Source: Geobacillus stearothermophilus ATCC 12980
Lineage (GTDB): Bacteria > Bacillota > Bacilli > Bacillales > Anoxybacillaceae
Length of the DNA: 64,000 bases
Assembly: GCF_030369615.1 (NCBI RefSeq)
Contig: NZ_CP128494.1
Span: 716,001-780,000, forward strand
Direction of reading: 5' to 3'
Below the pieces are notes generated by a model. The model was not told where the DNA came from. It was given only the letters and a program-made list of their open reading frames with translations, and searched no databases. Below are positions 37,122-45,139 of this stretch, piece after piece; the stretch's first letter is position 1; each line of letters opens with the position of its first letter. The position numbers were made by a program, and so were the translations under genes.

Positions 37122-37968
37122 GTGGGGAAAAAACAGGAAATCGAACGGCTGCGCGAGCAATTGAATCAGTGGCTCGTGGAAGAGGAGCACGACAATGACG
37201 AGGTATGGCTGAAGAGGGGGGGAAGCGATTTTTCAACGTTTCGCTCAGCTGGGTTCAAGCGCCATCGCCTATAACCAGCTTGGCGACCCGGAAACGTCGC
37301 TTGCCATACTTGACCAGCTTGAAGGGTATCACGGCCCGGGACAGCCTAACCATTATGAACGGATCACCGTGACCGCCATAGATGCTGATGGCGAGAAGTA
37401 CACGTGTTACACGTACGTGTACCCATCAGAACGAAAAGAGTGGCTTGAGCAACACGCCAAACAAGTTTTTGGAGGTGATTGGATGGTGTTTCTCCATTCC
37501 AAAGATGAAGTGATGTACTTTGCCTATGGCTCTTGCATGAGCGAACGCGATTTTCGCTGCACTGTCCCGCATTTTGAGGTGATGGGCCGAGCGGTGCTTG
37601 ACGATCACCGGTTGGCGTTCACCCGGTATTCCCGCGGTCGGCAAGGAGGGGTCGCAGATATCGTCCCTTCTCCGGGCGACCGGGTCGAAGGCGTGCTGTA
37701 CAAAATTCCGGCGCGCTATGTGACGGAACTTGATTGGCGCGAGGGCGTCCCAGCCGGCGTGTACCGTCGTGAATACGTCGATGTGCAGTGTAAGGGACAG
37801 CTTGTTTCCGCCCTCACGTACGTTGTCGTCGAGAAACAGTTGGATGAAATCGCGCCAAGCGAATCGTACGCTTCGATTATTCTTGATGAAGGGGCATCTC
37901 TTTTAAGCACGCATTACACCGAGCGGGTGCGGCGTCATATTGAACATTTACGGAGAAGAGAGCGGTAA
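37122..37968 (+). pseudogene. gamma-glutamylcyclotransferase-family protein (YkqA-like), one-base frameshift
   Basis: It starts at a GTG (37122) after GGGGACGGGAG and encodes GKKQEIERLREQLNQWLV, then LKRG. Seven G at 37216-37222, one more than in frame, break it. With six G it continues EAIFQRFAQLGSSAIAYNQL and DQLEGYHGPGQPNHYER to a second domain (MYFAYGSCMSERDF, GVLYKIPARYVTELDWREG). Total about 281 residues. The second domain is a complete AIG2/GGCT fold; the first has only the latter half of one. Substrate unknown. Mutation or assembly error are both possible. Confidence 0.75.
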
Positions 37969-38252
37969 GTGCAGGAAAACGGTGCGTTGCGGCGGTGCTC
38001 CAAGGCTTGCCGTTTTTTTTTTGGGAAGAACGGCGGCGGGCGTTTTGGCGGGACAGATGGTGCCAAGTAGTCTTAAAGCGTGAGTGGACGATGAGGATAT
38101 AAGAGGGCATTCGATGGTGTGTATCGTTCTGTGTCGCTGGCGCGCGAGCAGCCCACCTGATGAAAGGGTGAGCTGTTTCCGTTCAGAGCATACATTGTTC
38201 GTGGCGATGTTTCGCGTCTGTTCAAGGGGAATGGCGACATCAAGGCAAGCGG

Positions 38253-38789
38253 TCAAACAATATCCCCGAGTCGCTCTTTTCCGTGCTGACGGCTGACGAG
38301 TTCGTCGAGCTGGCGGATTTTTTTCCACGCTAAGTCGTCGCTGATCGTTCGATAATGGTGGCGGCCGCCGGGCTCCTCGTCGGCTTCGTCGGCCCATTTG
38401 ACGATGGCTTGAAGCGGCGTTCGTTTCCATTCTCCTTCTGGAAGGTAGGAATCGGTATGAAGCAAAATCGCCAGGGCAATTTCCTTAGCGTTTTGCGGAT
38501 GTTCGCCAAGGCGGATCAGCAGCTTATGGGCGCGCTCGGCCCCTTTGATGGCATGGATGTCGTTTTGCCGGTATTGTTCGTAGTCCCAACGGCCGTTTTT
38601 GTACCATGTGTAATGGCCGATATCATGAAGCAGTGCCGCTTTTGTCGCCAAGTCGACGTTCACTCCGTGGCGGAGGGCAAGGTGGTAGGCATGGTACGCC
38701 GCGGTGATGGCGTGGGCGAGGCCGGATCGTTTTAAATATTTTTGCGCAATCGGATGGGCAAAGACGTCGGTTAAGGTGACCGTTCTCAT
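38253..38789 (-). CDS. HD-domain hydrolase
   Basis: A 178-residue HD-superfamily metal-dependent phosphohydrolase. The motif is spread over AHAITAAYHAYHLALRHG and KAALLHDIGHY, with a later Asp in WADEADEEPG and LLHTDSYL between. It is short and has no other domain, like small YqeK- or YpgQ-type enzymes acting on nucleotides, but I cannot assign the substrate. I start it at 38789, eight bases after GGAGG; an ATG six bases upstream is too close to that site. The 283 bases before it on the left hold no gene. Confidence 0.82.
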   Translation of the reverse strand: MRTVTLTDVFAHPIAQKYLKRSGLAHAITAAYHAYHLALRHGVNVDLATKAALLHDIGHYTWYKNGRWDYEQYRQNDIHAIKGAERAHKLLIRLGEHPQNAKEIALAILLHTDSYLPEGEWKRTPLQAIVKWADEADEEPGGRHHYRTISDDLAWKKIRQLDELVSRQHGKERLGDIV

Positions 38790-38883
38790 AGGCATCCCCT
38801 CCGTTTTTTGTATTTCTCACCATCATACCATGGCGTAAAGAGTCAGGCAATGAGAGAAAGTAGGTGGGAGCGGTTGCATGGGA

Positions 38884-38924
38884 AAAAATAAGCCGATCGT
38901 GCTAAAATAGCGCTCGGCTTATTG
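38884..38924 (-). terminator. terminator of the encapsulin-associated ferredoxin gene
   Basis: On the minus strand AATAAGCCGA pairs with TCGGCTTATT, followed by a T-run. The stem overlaps the TAA stop of the ferredoxin gene. Confidence 0.8.
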
Positions 38925-39272
38925 GATTTGTGCTTGGCAGGCAAGCCGTTTGGCTGGTTGATCCGTTTTTTCGCGCTCGCGCCGCGTTTTCGGAGCGAGA
39001 AGGTGAGCGCCGGCCAGAACGGTGACCATGCAACGGCCACACGTTCCTTTTTTGCATTTGTGATCGAGCAGAACACCTTGTCCTAGGGCGGCGTCAAGAA
39101 GCGAAACGCCGGGGGCTGGCTGCACGGTGAACGTTTTCCCTTTTTGTTCGATTTGAATGACAGACGGCCGCACGGCGGACGGCCCATCGGGCTTAGGCGG
39201 CGCGGCAGAAATGGAGCGCTCCGATGGCCGGACGGCAGGCTTCAGTGAGCCGACCGTGAATGTTTTACCCAT
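38919..39272 (-). CDS. [2Fe-2S] ferredoxin with N-terminal encapsulin-targeting peptide
   Basis: A 117-residue plant-type ferredoxin. The cluster cysteines are in HKCKKGTCGRCMV and LACQAQ. Before the ferredoxin fold is a 40-residue Pro/Ser-rich linker, and at the extreme N-terminus MGKTFTVGSLKP. TVGSLK also ends the IMEF cargo at 40899-41501. It is the type of peptide that docks cargo inside the encapsulin shell. The start is the ATG at 39272 or one twelve bases upstream, which abuts AAAGGAG. In related systems the ferredoxin is thought to mobilise iron from the compartment. Confidence 0.88.
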   Translation of the reverse strand: MGKTFTVGSLKPAVRPSERSISAAPPKPDGPSAVRPSVIQIEQKGKTFTVQPAPGVSLLDAALGQGVLLDHKCKKGTCGRCMVTVLAGAHLLAPKTRREREKTDQPAKRLACQAQIQ

Positions 39273-39309
39273 TTTTTTACACATCTCCTTTAAATTACAT
39301 GGTTAGTTT

Positions 39310-39328
39310 GAAAATGAATCTCATTTAC
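39310..39328. promoter_or_regulatory. Fur-box-like sequence
   Basis: GAAAATGAATCTCATTTAC matches the 19-base Fur consensus GATAATGATAATCATTATC at 13 positions, including GAAAATGA and TCATT. It lies between the ferredoxin start and the divergent gene at 39409, where iron control would be sensible. Weak to moderate evidence. Confidence 0.4.
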
Positions 39329-39408
39329 ATCCGAATGAATGATTGGTATCATAATAGTAAAAGGAATTGCGAAAACGCCATCTTGGCTAGGGACAAGGGG
39401 GAGACACC

Positions 39409-39873
39409 ATGGGCATTCCGATGAACGGACTGCGCGATATGAAAGCGATTTTGGCCAACGAGCGAAAAGTCGGCGGCGCCATCGAAGCTGCATTTCTCCG
39501 TCTCCGCTCCGGCGAAGAATACCGAAACGCCTGTATCGTTCATATCGATCAGCTGGGCGCTCAATATTACTCTGTCGGCTTTGTGACCGAGCAAGGAGAT
39601 CGGATGGTTGTCAACGTCCACGACATTAGCGTCATTTCCGCGCCCGAACATAAAAAAATCCGTGAGCTGAACAACGTCGCTTATAAACGGGAAGCCATCC
39701 ACAACAAGCGGCGCTATTTAAAACGGCTGTTCGATATTTATCAAGGCAGCTATACCGTCCATTTTTGGCAGGAAGCGAAAATGATTATCGATGACATCGG
39801 TGTTGAGGCGCTCAGTCCGGAATTGTCGCTGCTCGTTTCGAACGTTCAAGACCAAGCAGCCCGCACGGCTTGA
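39409..39873 (+). CDS. hypothetical protein, 154 residues, inside the encapsulin locus
   Basis: The frame starts MGIPMNGLRDMKAIL after GGGGGAG. It encodes a soluble protein with a possible small beta-barrel in the middle (NACIVHIDQLGAQYYSVGFV, DRMVVNVHDISVIS) and a basic helical region (YKREAIHNKRRYLKRLFDIY). No targeting peptide and no membrane segment. It is divergent from the ferredoxin gene and convergent with encapsulin, and shares the Fur-like site with ferredoxin. No family recognised; a link to iron storage is suggested only by position. Confidence 0.7.
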   Translation: MGIPMNGLRDMKAILANERKVGGAIEAAFLRLRSGEEYRNACIVHIDQLGAQYYSVGFVTEQGDRMVVNVHDISVISAPEHKKIRELNNVAYKREAIHNKRRYLKRLFDIYQGSYTVHFWQEAKMIIDDIGVEALSPELSLLVSNVQDQAARTA

Positions 39874-39888
39874 TGGCCAACTAGCAAG

Positions 39889-39922
39889 ACGCCCAGCGGT
39901 TTGTAAATCCGCTGGGCGTTTC
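39889..39922. terminator. bidirectional terminator between convergent genes
   Basis: ACGCCCAGCGG and CCGCTGGGCGT form an 11-base perfect stem with loop TTTGTAAAT, then TTTC. It separates the 154-residue gene from encapsulin. Confidence 0.85.
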
Positions 39923-40028
39923 GATTGTTGCAAGCAGCGGATGTGGCTATTGAATCGCCTTCGGACGCTTTGGCCCATGTCTAGCCAGCCTCCCGCTAAT
40001 GTGTCCCCTCTTTCCCTGAAAAGAGAAA

Positions 40029-40883
40029 TTACGAGGCTCCGGCTGGATCTTCAAGCGTACAGATGGCGCTCGGCCGTTTAATGCGCGGCACAACCGATTC
40101 ATAGACACGGAACAAGTAGTTCATGTTTTCCGTATCTAAAAACGAGGTTTGCACGTCGACAGCGACAGCAAGATCGATGTTTTGTCGGCCGGCATCGATA
40201 ACGACGCCGCGTTTGCCTTTAATGACTGGCGTTTGGTAAATGCCGGCGGTCATCAGCTCGCGGATGTGCTCAATTTCAAGCACGTGCGTTCCTTCATGGA
40301 TGCGGTGGATCAACGCATACAACTCCGGTGACAGGACGAGTGCGTATGGGCCGGTATGGCCGAGCTGAAGCAGCTTGTTGCGCGCTTCAACGACGTCGGC
40401 GAAGGCGTTGCCCGATTTCATCCAGTCGCTGCGAATGTGGGCGATTTTTCCTTCCACGTTCATAATGCCCGGTACATCAAATTCAGCCGAACCGTTGAAA
40501 ATCAAATCGTCCTCGAGCAGCGCGCACTGCTGGGCGGCGTTGGCAGCGGCGGAAAAGTCGATCGGGCTGCCAAGCTGTTTTGCCTGCTCAATGTCGCGCC
40601 AGTACAAAATAAAGTCTTTATACAAAAGCGGGATCGTTAAATGCACGCGGCGCGCCGGCTCGGAAAGGCTCAGCTCTTTGCCGTGGAAGCTCATGTCCCC
40701 CTGTTCCGGGTTCATATAAATATCGTTGGCGACCGACTGGACACCTTCGCCGAGCGGACCGTACAAATCGATAAACCTACGTCCGACGAGCTGGCGGCGC
40801 GCCGTTTCAATGACCAGTTCCTCAAGCTCGCTCCATTGGCTTGCTGTGAGCGGGGCTTCTGGATACAGCTTCGTTTTATCCAT
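40029..40883 (-). CDS. encapsulin shell protein (family 1, HK97 fold, linocin-M18-like)
   Basis: A 284-residue shell protein that self-assembles into a hollow icosahedral compartment. Diagnostic stretches are ARRFIDLYGPLG-like (RRFIDLYGPLGEGVQS), FILYWRDIEQAK and LLEDDLIFNG, with YVVSPELY-like (ALVLSPELYALIHRI) toward the A domain and AICTLEDPAG near the end. Length is somewhat above the 265 of small T=1 shells, as in large iron-storing shells. Start after AAAGGAGAGG, fifteen bases after the IMEF stop, so shell and cargo are co-transcribed. Confidence 0.95.
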   Translation of the reverse strand: MDKTKLYPEAPLTASQWSELEELVIETARRQLVGRRFIDLYGPLGEGVQSVANDIYMNPEQGDMSFHGKELSLSEPARRVHLTIPLLYKDFILYWRDIEQAKQLGSPIDFSAAANAAQQCALLEDDLIFNGSAEFDVPGIMNVEGKIAHIRSDWMKSGNAFADVVEARNKLLQLGHTGPYALVLSPELYALIHRIHEGTHVLEIEHIRELMTAGIYQTPVIKGKRGVVIDAGRQNIDLAVAVDVQTSFLDTENMNYLFRVYESVVPRIKRPSAICTLEDPAGAS

Positions 40884-40898
40884 GTTTCCTCTCCTTTC

Positions 40899-41501
40899 TT
40901 ATCCGTGTTTTAAGCTGCCGACTGTCAGTTGCCGTCTCGTTCCGATCGATGGGCGGACAGGTGCTGGGTCGGAAGGAGGGACAGCGTACTGAGCCAGTTT
41001 CAAATGGTCTTTTTGATGCTCTTTTTCGTCCGTCGGCACTGAAGCGTCGAAAGACAATGGCGCATCGAGCGCACGGTTGAGCGTTTCGAGAGCGGCTTTC
41101 ATCTGTTGGTAGTCCGCCGCGGTCATGTCGCGCAGCGCCGCAATCGCCGGTTCATGTTCCGTCCCTTTATAATGAAACAACGACAAATCGAGATGCTCCA
41201 AAAAGTTGTGCAAGCCGAATTTTTCTAGGCTGATGTCTTGCAACAGGCGCAGAAAGTCGCCGTTTTCCCGCGATAAGAACGCTTCGTCCGCCAATGCCTC
41301 CTCCAACTTTGGAAGCAGGGCGGCCAAACGGTCAAATCGGTGCTCCTCTTCTTCGTAAATATGATGCCAATACAGCCGTTCATGATCATCAACCGCCTGT
41401 TCAATTGTCGGCTCTAAAATCGCTTGAAACTGGCCGAGCGCCTCTTTCGACCGGCCGAGAATGACGCTGACCTCTGCTAATGCGTCGTGTGCGTCGTGCA
41501 A
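40899..41501 (-). CDS. IMEF cargo protein (iron-mineralising encapsulin-associated, ferritin-like)
   Basis: About 200 residues of mostly helix ending in the targeting peptide LTVGSLKHG, which docks it inside the encapsulin shell. The helical core carries ExxH-type clusters (DDHERLYWHHIYEEEEHRFD) suited to a ferroxidase centre. A flexible Pro-rich linker (AVPPSDPAPVRPSIG) joins core and peptide. I place the start at a TTG (41501), six bases after GGGAGGG; an ATG at 41516 lacks a site. Known IMEF proteins oxidise Fe(II) so that iron mineral is stored in the shell. Confidence 0.9.
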   Translation of the reverse strand: MHDAHDALAEVSVILGRSKEALGQFQAILEPTIEQAVDDHERLYWHHIYEEEEHRFDRLAALLPKLEEALADEAFLSRENGDFLRLLQDISLEKFGLHNFLEHLDLSLFHYKGTEHEPAIAALRDMTAADYQQMKAALETLNRALDAPLSFDASVPTDEKEHQKDHLKLAQYAVPPSDPAPVRPSIGTRRQLTVGSLKHG

Positions 41502-41517
41502 TGGACTCCCTCCCATG

Positions 41518-41535
41518 AAATGGTTGTTACCATTT
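41518..41535. promoter_or_regulatory. operator-like palindrome before the IMEF-encapsulin operon
   Basis: AAATGGT-TGTT-ACCATTT, a perfect 7-bp inverted repeat, directly upstream of the IMEF ribosome-binding site. It could be a repressor site or an mRNA hairpin. It does not match the Fur consensus. Confidence 0.45.
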
Positions 41536-41589
41536 TTTCCATATGTATATGATTGTAAAACTCTTTGCTCTCGTCCGCATTACAGATCA

Positions 41590-42004
41590 GCGAGCGAGAA
41601 AGCCCACTCCTTGAGGGGGGGATGAAAGCGAGCCGTTTTCTTCATAATTGAATGATGATGAAAAAAAACGATATCATGTAATCGTTGCAAGGAGAAAGAA
41701 ATGGTACTTGGCTGTTGCGGTCACATTTGAAGTGGAACCGCGACACGAAACGCTTCCGATGCCAAAGGTGTGGATACACTCTCCACGCCGACTTGAATGG
41801 CGCCATCAACATCGCCAAAGCGATTTCGGGCTTTGCCGTCGAACCTAGCGCACTGGTCACAGGTGCGCCGCCCATTGGGGTACATCCTAACCCGATGGGA
41901 CGGGGTGATGATACATCCCGAAGCTTTTGCGTTGTCCGAACCAGAAATGGATGAGGACGCAAACGACCCAAGAATCCCACGCCTTTAGGCGTGCGGAGTG
42001 TCAA
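41590..42004 (+). mobile_element. IS200/IS605-type element remnant with TnpB fragments
   Basis: Two parts of TnpB remain: RRKKWYLAVAVTFEVEP from the middle and FRCQRCGYTLHADLNGAINI from the C-terminal zinc ribbon, in different frames. Internal sequence is missing. The right end has the hairpin CCCACGCC-TTTA-GGCGTGCGG and ends GTGTCAA, typical for this family. The element interrupts an MFS transporter gene whose C-terminus resumes at 42005. Confidence 0.8.
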
Positions 42005-42266
42005 CGCTGTGCTTGGTACAATGTTTTCAGAAATTTTCCCATCTAACGTCCGATATACGGGTATTTCGCTTGGCTACCAAATCGGCGCCGCACTAGCGGG
42101 AGGAACGGCACCGCTCATCGCTACGGCATTGCTGGCGGCGTATGGGAACTCTTATGTGCCGGTGGCCTTATATATTGTATTAGTCTCGCTTATTTCGCTG
42201 GCCGCTGTCTGGTCTGTGCGCGACCGCAAACATGAAGAACTTGATGAGCAAGACGGAATCGCGTAA
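42005..42266 (+). pseudogene. MFS (metabolite:H+ symporter) transporter, C-terminal fragment
   Basis: The last 85 residues of a sugar-porter/MHS-type transporter: GTMFSEIFPSNVRYTGISLG is the conserved segment before the last two helices (GTAPLIATALLAAYG, VALYIVLVSLISLAAVW). The rest has been lost together with the IS605 insertion. Not functional. Confidence 0.85.
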
Positions 42267-42305
42267 CGCGGTTCCGTTTTTTCAGCGTATTGAAGGAGGG
42301 GGATT

Positions 42306-43289
42306 ATGCTTATTTTGTCAGAACAAGAAATTCAACGCATGTATACGATGAAGGATGCCATTTCCGATGTAAAAGAAATGTTGCGACAAAAACAAGCAGG
42401 GAAAGTGATCACCCCTGATCGCACGGTGCTTCCATTTCCGAATCATGATGCTTCGATTTTGTATATGCCATCCGCTGAGGAGGGGGCAGCAGTGGTGAAG
42501 GTGGTCAGCATTTTCCCCCATAACCCTGCAGCAGGAAGATCGACCACCCAGGGGATCATGGTGCTTACGGATGCGAAAACGGGGGAACATCGGATGGTTT
42601 GTAATGCCACGTATTTGACGAGACTGCGCACGGGGGCGTTATCCGCCATTGCAGCTGATTATTTGGCGACACAGGCGGCGTCGCGGCTAGCGGTGATCGG
42701 AACAGGGGCGATGGCCAAAGAACAAGTGGTTGGCATATTGGCAGTGAGAGCGATTGAACGTATATTTCTGTACAACCGAACGAGGAAAAAAGCAGAAGAC
42801 TTGGCGGCGGGACTGCATCAACTGGTTCGGGAATGGACAGGGAAGGTATATGTGGTGGATGAGGCGGACGAAGCCGTTCGCCAGGCCGACATCGTGGTAT
42901 GCAGCACGCGCTCGGAACAGCCGGTGTTTTCCAGTCAAATGTTGCGGCCAGGCATGCACATTAGCGCCATTGGCTCGTACTTGCCACATATGCGCGAGTT
43001 GGATGTGGAGACTATTGTCCAAGCGGACCGCATTGTCGTCGATACACTTGAGGGCGTCAGGCATGAGGCAGGAGAACTCATTCAGGCGGCTGAAAGTGGA
43101 AGATGGTCTTTTTCTCAAATTGATGCCGAAATCGGGGAACTCGTCACCGGAGAGAAAGCTGGGCGGCAACACGATCAGGAAATCACCTTATTTAAATCGG
43201 TCGGAGCGGCTTTCTATGATTTGGCTGTGGCGATTGGCGTCTATCAAAAAGCGAAGGAGCTCGGAGTAGGACAAGAAATAGAATTATAG
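42306..43289 (+). CDS. ornithine cyclodeaminase / mu-crystallin family protein
   Basis: A 327-residue NAD(P)-dependent enzyme. The Rossmann motif is VIGTGAMAKEQ, and RLRTGALSAIAADYL and VSIFPHNPAAG are family signatures. Members include ornithine cyclodeaminase, archaeal-type alanine dehydrogenase and ketimine reductases, so the exact reaction is not certain. Start after GGAGGGGG. It lies alone between an MFS remnant and a strong terminator. Confidence 0.9.
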   Translation: MLILSEQEIQRMYTMKDAISDVKEMLRQKQAGKVITPDRTVLPFPNHDASILYMPSAEEGAAVVKVVSIFPHNPAAGRSTTQGIMVLTDAKTGEHRMVCNATYLTRLRTGALSAIAADYLATQAASRLAVIGTGAMAKEQVVGILAVRAIERIFLYNRTRKKAEDLAAGLHQLVREWTGKVYVVDEADEAVRQADIVVCSTRSEQPVFSSQMLRPGMHISAIGSYLPHMRELDVETIVQADRIVVDTLEGVRHEAGELIQAAESGRWSFSQIDAEIGELVTGEKAGRQHDQEITLFKSVGAAFYDLAVAIGVYQKAKELGVGQEIEL

Positions 43290-43353
43290 GGGATGGGAAT
43301 GAGGATATGCTGCTTTGTTTCTGCCATTTTGGCGAGAAACAGGAATCCATTTT

Positions 43354-43379
43354 CCGGACGGTTGCCCGTCCGGTTTTTT
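43354..43379 (+). terminator. rho-independent terminator
   Basis: CCGGACGG and CCGTCCGG with a four-base loop, followed by six T. It follows the ornithine-cyclodeaminase-family gene. Confidence 0.92.
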
Positions 43380-43540
43380 GTTCTTTTCCATCCGACGTCA
43401 CCTTTTGGCCCAGTCCCGAATAAAACAGAATAAGGAACATTGCCCACTTGATATGCGGCGCGATTCCGGCGATAATGGAAACGATGTGGAATGAATGCCG
43501 CCAAGCGGCATGGAATGAGAGAAGAAGGTGAGACAGAACG

Positions 43541-44455
43541 ATGAAACGTGCGGAACATATTTATCAAAGACTCGTAGAGATTTGTGGGGAAAGAAACGTC
43601 CTGCGCGATGAGCCGATGAAAAACCATACATTAGTGCGGATCGGCGGCAAGGCTGATTTTCTCGTCTGGCCGGAAACGTACGAGCAAGTCATCGAGGTGT
43701 TGCGGCTGAAAGAGGAGTACGGCCTGCCGTTTACCCTTCTCGGCAACGGTTCGAACGTCATCATCCGCGACGGCGGGCTGCGCGGCATTGTCATGCAGCT
43801 GAAGCATCTCAACCGCATTTGGCGTGAAGGAAACAACGTGATCGCCCAAAGCGGGGCGGATATTAAAGCGGTGTCGCGGTTCGCGCTCGAACAACACCTC
43901 ACCGGGTTGGAGTTCGCCTGCGGCATTCCGGGGTCGGTCGGCGGGGCGATTATGATGAACGCCGGAGCGTACGGCGGGGAAGTGAAAGATGTGCTTGACC
44001 ATGTCAAGGTGGCGACGCTCGCCGGCGAGTTGAAAACATTGACAAACGAGGAACTGGAGCTCGGTTATCGAACAAGCATCATCAGCCGGACGCATGATAT
44101 TGTGCTTGAAGTCGTCTTTTCCCTGCAGCCGGGCGACTATGCACAAATCAAGGCGAAAATGGATGATTTAACATTTCAGCGCGAATCGAAACAGCCGCTT
44201 GAGTATCCGTCGGTCGGCAGCGTGTTTAAGCGGCCGCCGGGCTATTTTGCCGGCAAGCTCATCCAAGACAGCGGCCTTCAGGGAAAAGGATTCGGCGGTG
44301 CGGAAGTGTCGACGAAACACGCCGGATTCATCATTAACAAAAACAATGCGACGGCTGCCGATTACATCGCGACGATCGACATGGTGCGCAAAACCGTAAA
44401 GGAGAAGTTCGGAGTTGATTTAGAGCTGGAAGTGAAAATTATCGGTGAGGAATGA
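43541..44455 (+). CDS. murB: UDP-N-acetylenolpyruvoylglucosamine reductase (MurB)
   Basis: A 304-residue FAD enzyme that reduces UDP-GlcNAc-enolpyruvate to UDP-MurNAc, the second committed step of peptidoglycan synthesis. FAD-binding motifs are TLLGNGSNVIIRDGG and FACGIPGSVGGAIMMNAGAY. The catalytic Ser lies in YPSVGSVFKRP and the catalytic Glu near the C-terminus (type II MurB). It is a stand-alone gene with its own ribosome-binding site and terminator. Confidence 0.97.
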   Translation: MKRAEHIYQRLVEICGERNVLRDEPMKNHTLVRIGGKADFLVWPETYEQVIEVLRLKEEYGLPFTLLGNGSNVIIRDGGLRGIVMQLKHLNRIWREGNNVIAQSGADIKAVSRFALEQHLTGLEFACGIPGSVGGAIMMNAGAYGGEVKDVLDHVKVATLAGELKTLTNEELELGYRTSIISRTHDIVLEVVFSLQPGDYAQIKAKMDDLTFQRESKQPLEYPSVGSVFKRPPGYFAGKLIQDSGLQGKGFGGAEVSTKHAGFIINKNNATAADYIATIDMVRKTVKEKFGVDLELEVKIIGEE

Positions 44456-44461
44456 TGACTG

Positions 44462-44492
44462 ATCCGAATCCGGTTTGCGGGTTCGGATTTTT
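44462..44492 (+). terminator. murB terminator
   Basis: ATCCGAA-CCG and CGG-TTCGGAT with one mismatch, followed by TTTTTC. Directly after murB. Confidence 0.85.
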
Positions 44493-44552
44493 CTTATTTC
44501 GCCGAGAGGAAAAATGAAACAAACCGCCAATAGGTAAGAAAAGGGATTATCC

Positions 44553-44675
44553 GTGCCCGACGGCGCGTTTGCCAACAGCGTCGGCTGCGGTTTTGACGCC
44601 CATATCGCCCGCATGGCCAACCGTTCGGCATGGAAAGGGCGGTTCAATCGTGTTGGGCTCCGCGCTTGGTCATGA
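44553..44675 (+). pseudogene. diacylglycerol kinase-family fragment
   Basis: Forty codons: PDGAFANSVGCGFDAHIARM, then ANRSAWKGRFNRVGL. The GxGFDA pattern and the following Asn-Arg-rich helix match the middle of DagK/YegS-like lipid kinases. Neither end of the enzyme is present. It is a remnant, probably left by a deletion. Confidence 0.6.
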
Positions 44676-44923
44676 AAAGACGGTTTTTGGAACGTGATGT
44701 CTTTTCACTTTTTCAATGGATCACTGTTGGTTTTGCTTTGCGCGATGGGCTGTTGGCGGCGATTAAGGTGTACTTGATCGTTCGCTACGACGTCGAAGCG
44801 TTTGACCGTGCGATTGTCATTCGCGAAGGCATTGGTTGGGGGATCACGATTCTCTGTATGTTGGGGTTTGTCCGTATTTCGAAAATCATCTCGGAGCGGG
44901 AGAACCGCCATCATTCGACGTGA
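44672..44923 (+). CDS. hypothetical membrane protein, 83 residues
   Basis: From an ATG overlapping the end of the kinase fragment: MKRRFLERDVFSLFQWITVG, helix FALRDGLLAAIKVYLIV, a short loop and helix WGITILCMLGFVRI, then a charged tail. No ribosome-binding site is convincing, so it may be a remnant as well. Not recognised. Confidence 0.4.
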   Translation: MKRRFLERDVFSLFQWITVGFALRDGLLAAIKVYLIVRYDVEAFDRAIVIREGIGWGITILCMLGFVRISKIISERENRHHST

Positions 44924-45012
44924 GCGTAAAGGAGAGAAGCGGTCGAAAGCAAAACGGGCAACTGAAGAAACAGGGAAAAGGGAGCGGCGTTGCACATGGC
45001 CAAACGCCAAGA

Positions 45013-45045
45013 GGGTGTCCCAAAAGGATCAGGACACCCCCTTTC
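45013..45045 (+). terminator. terminator-like hairpin
   Basis: GGGTGTCC...GGACACCC followed by CCTTT. It ends the small membrane-protein region; half of the recurrent GGGTCAGCCCC palindrome lies 90 bases on. Confidence 0.6.
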
Positions 45046-45139
45046 GTCTCTCTATATACGGCATTGACCGCTTCTTCCGCACTATATTTCGTGTCTATCT
45101 TGAAGTCAGACAGCCTTTTGGGTCAGCCCCTTTCTCATC

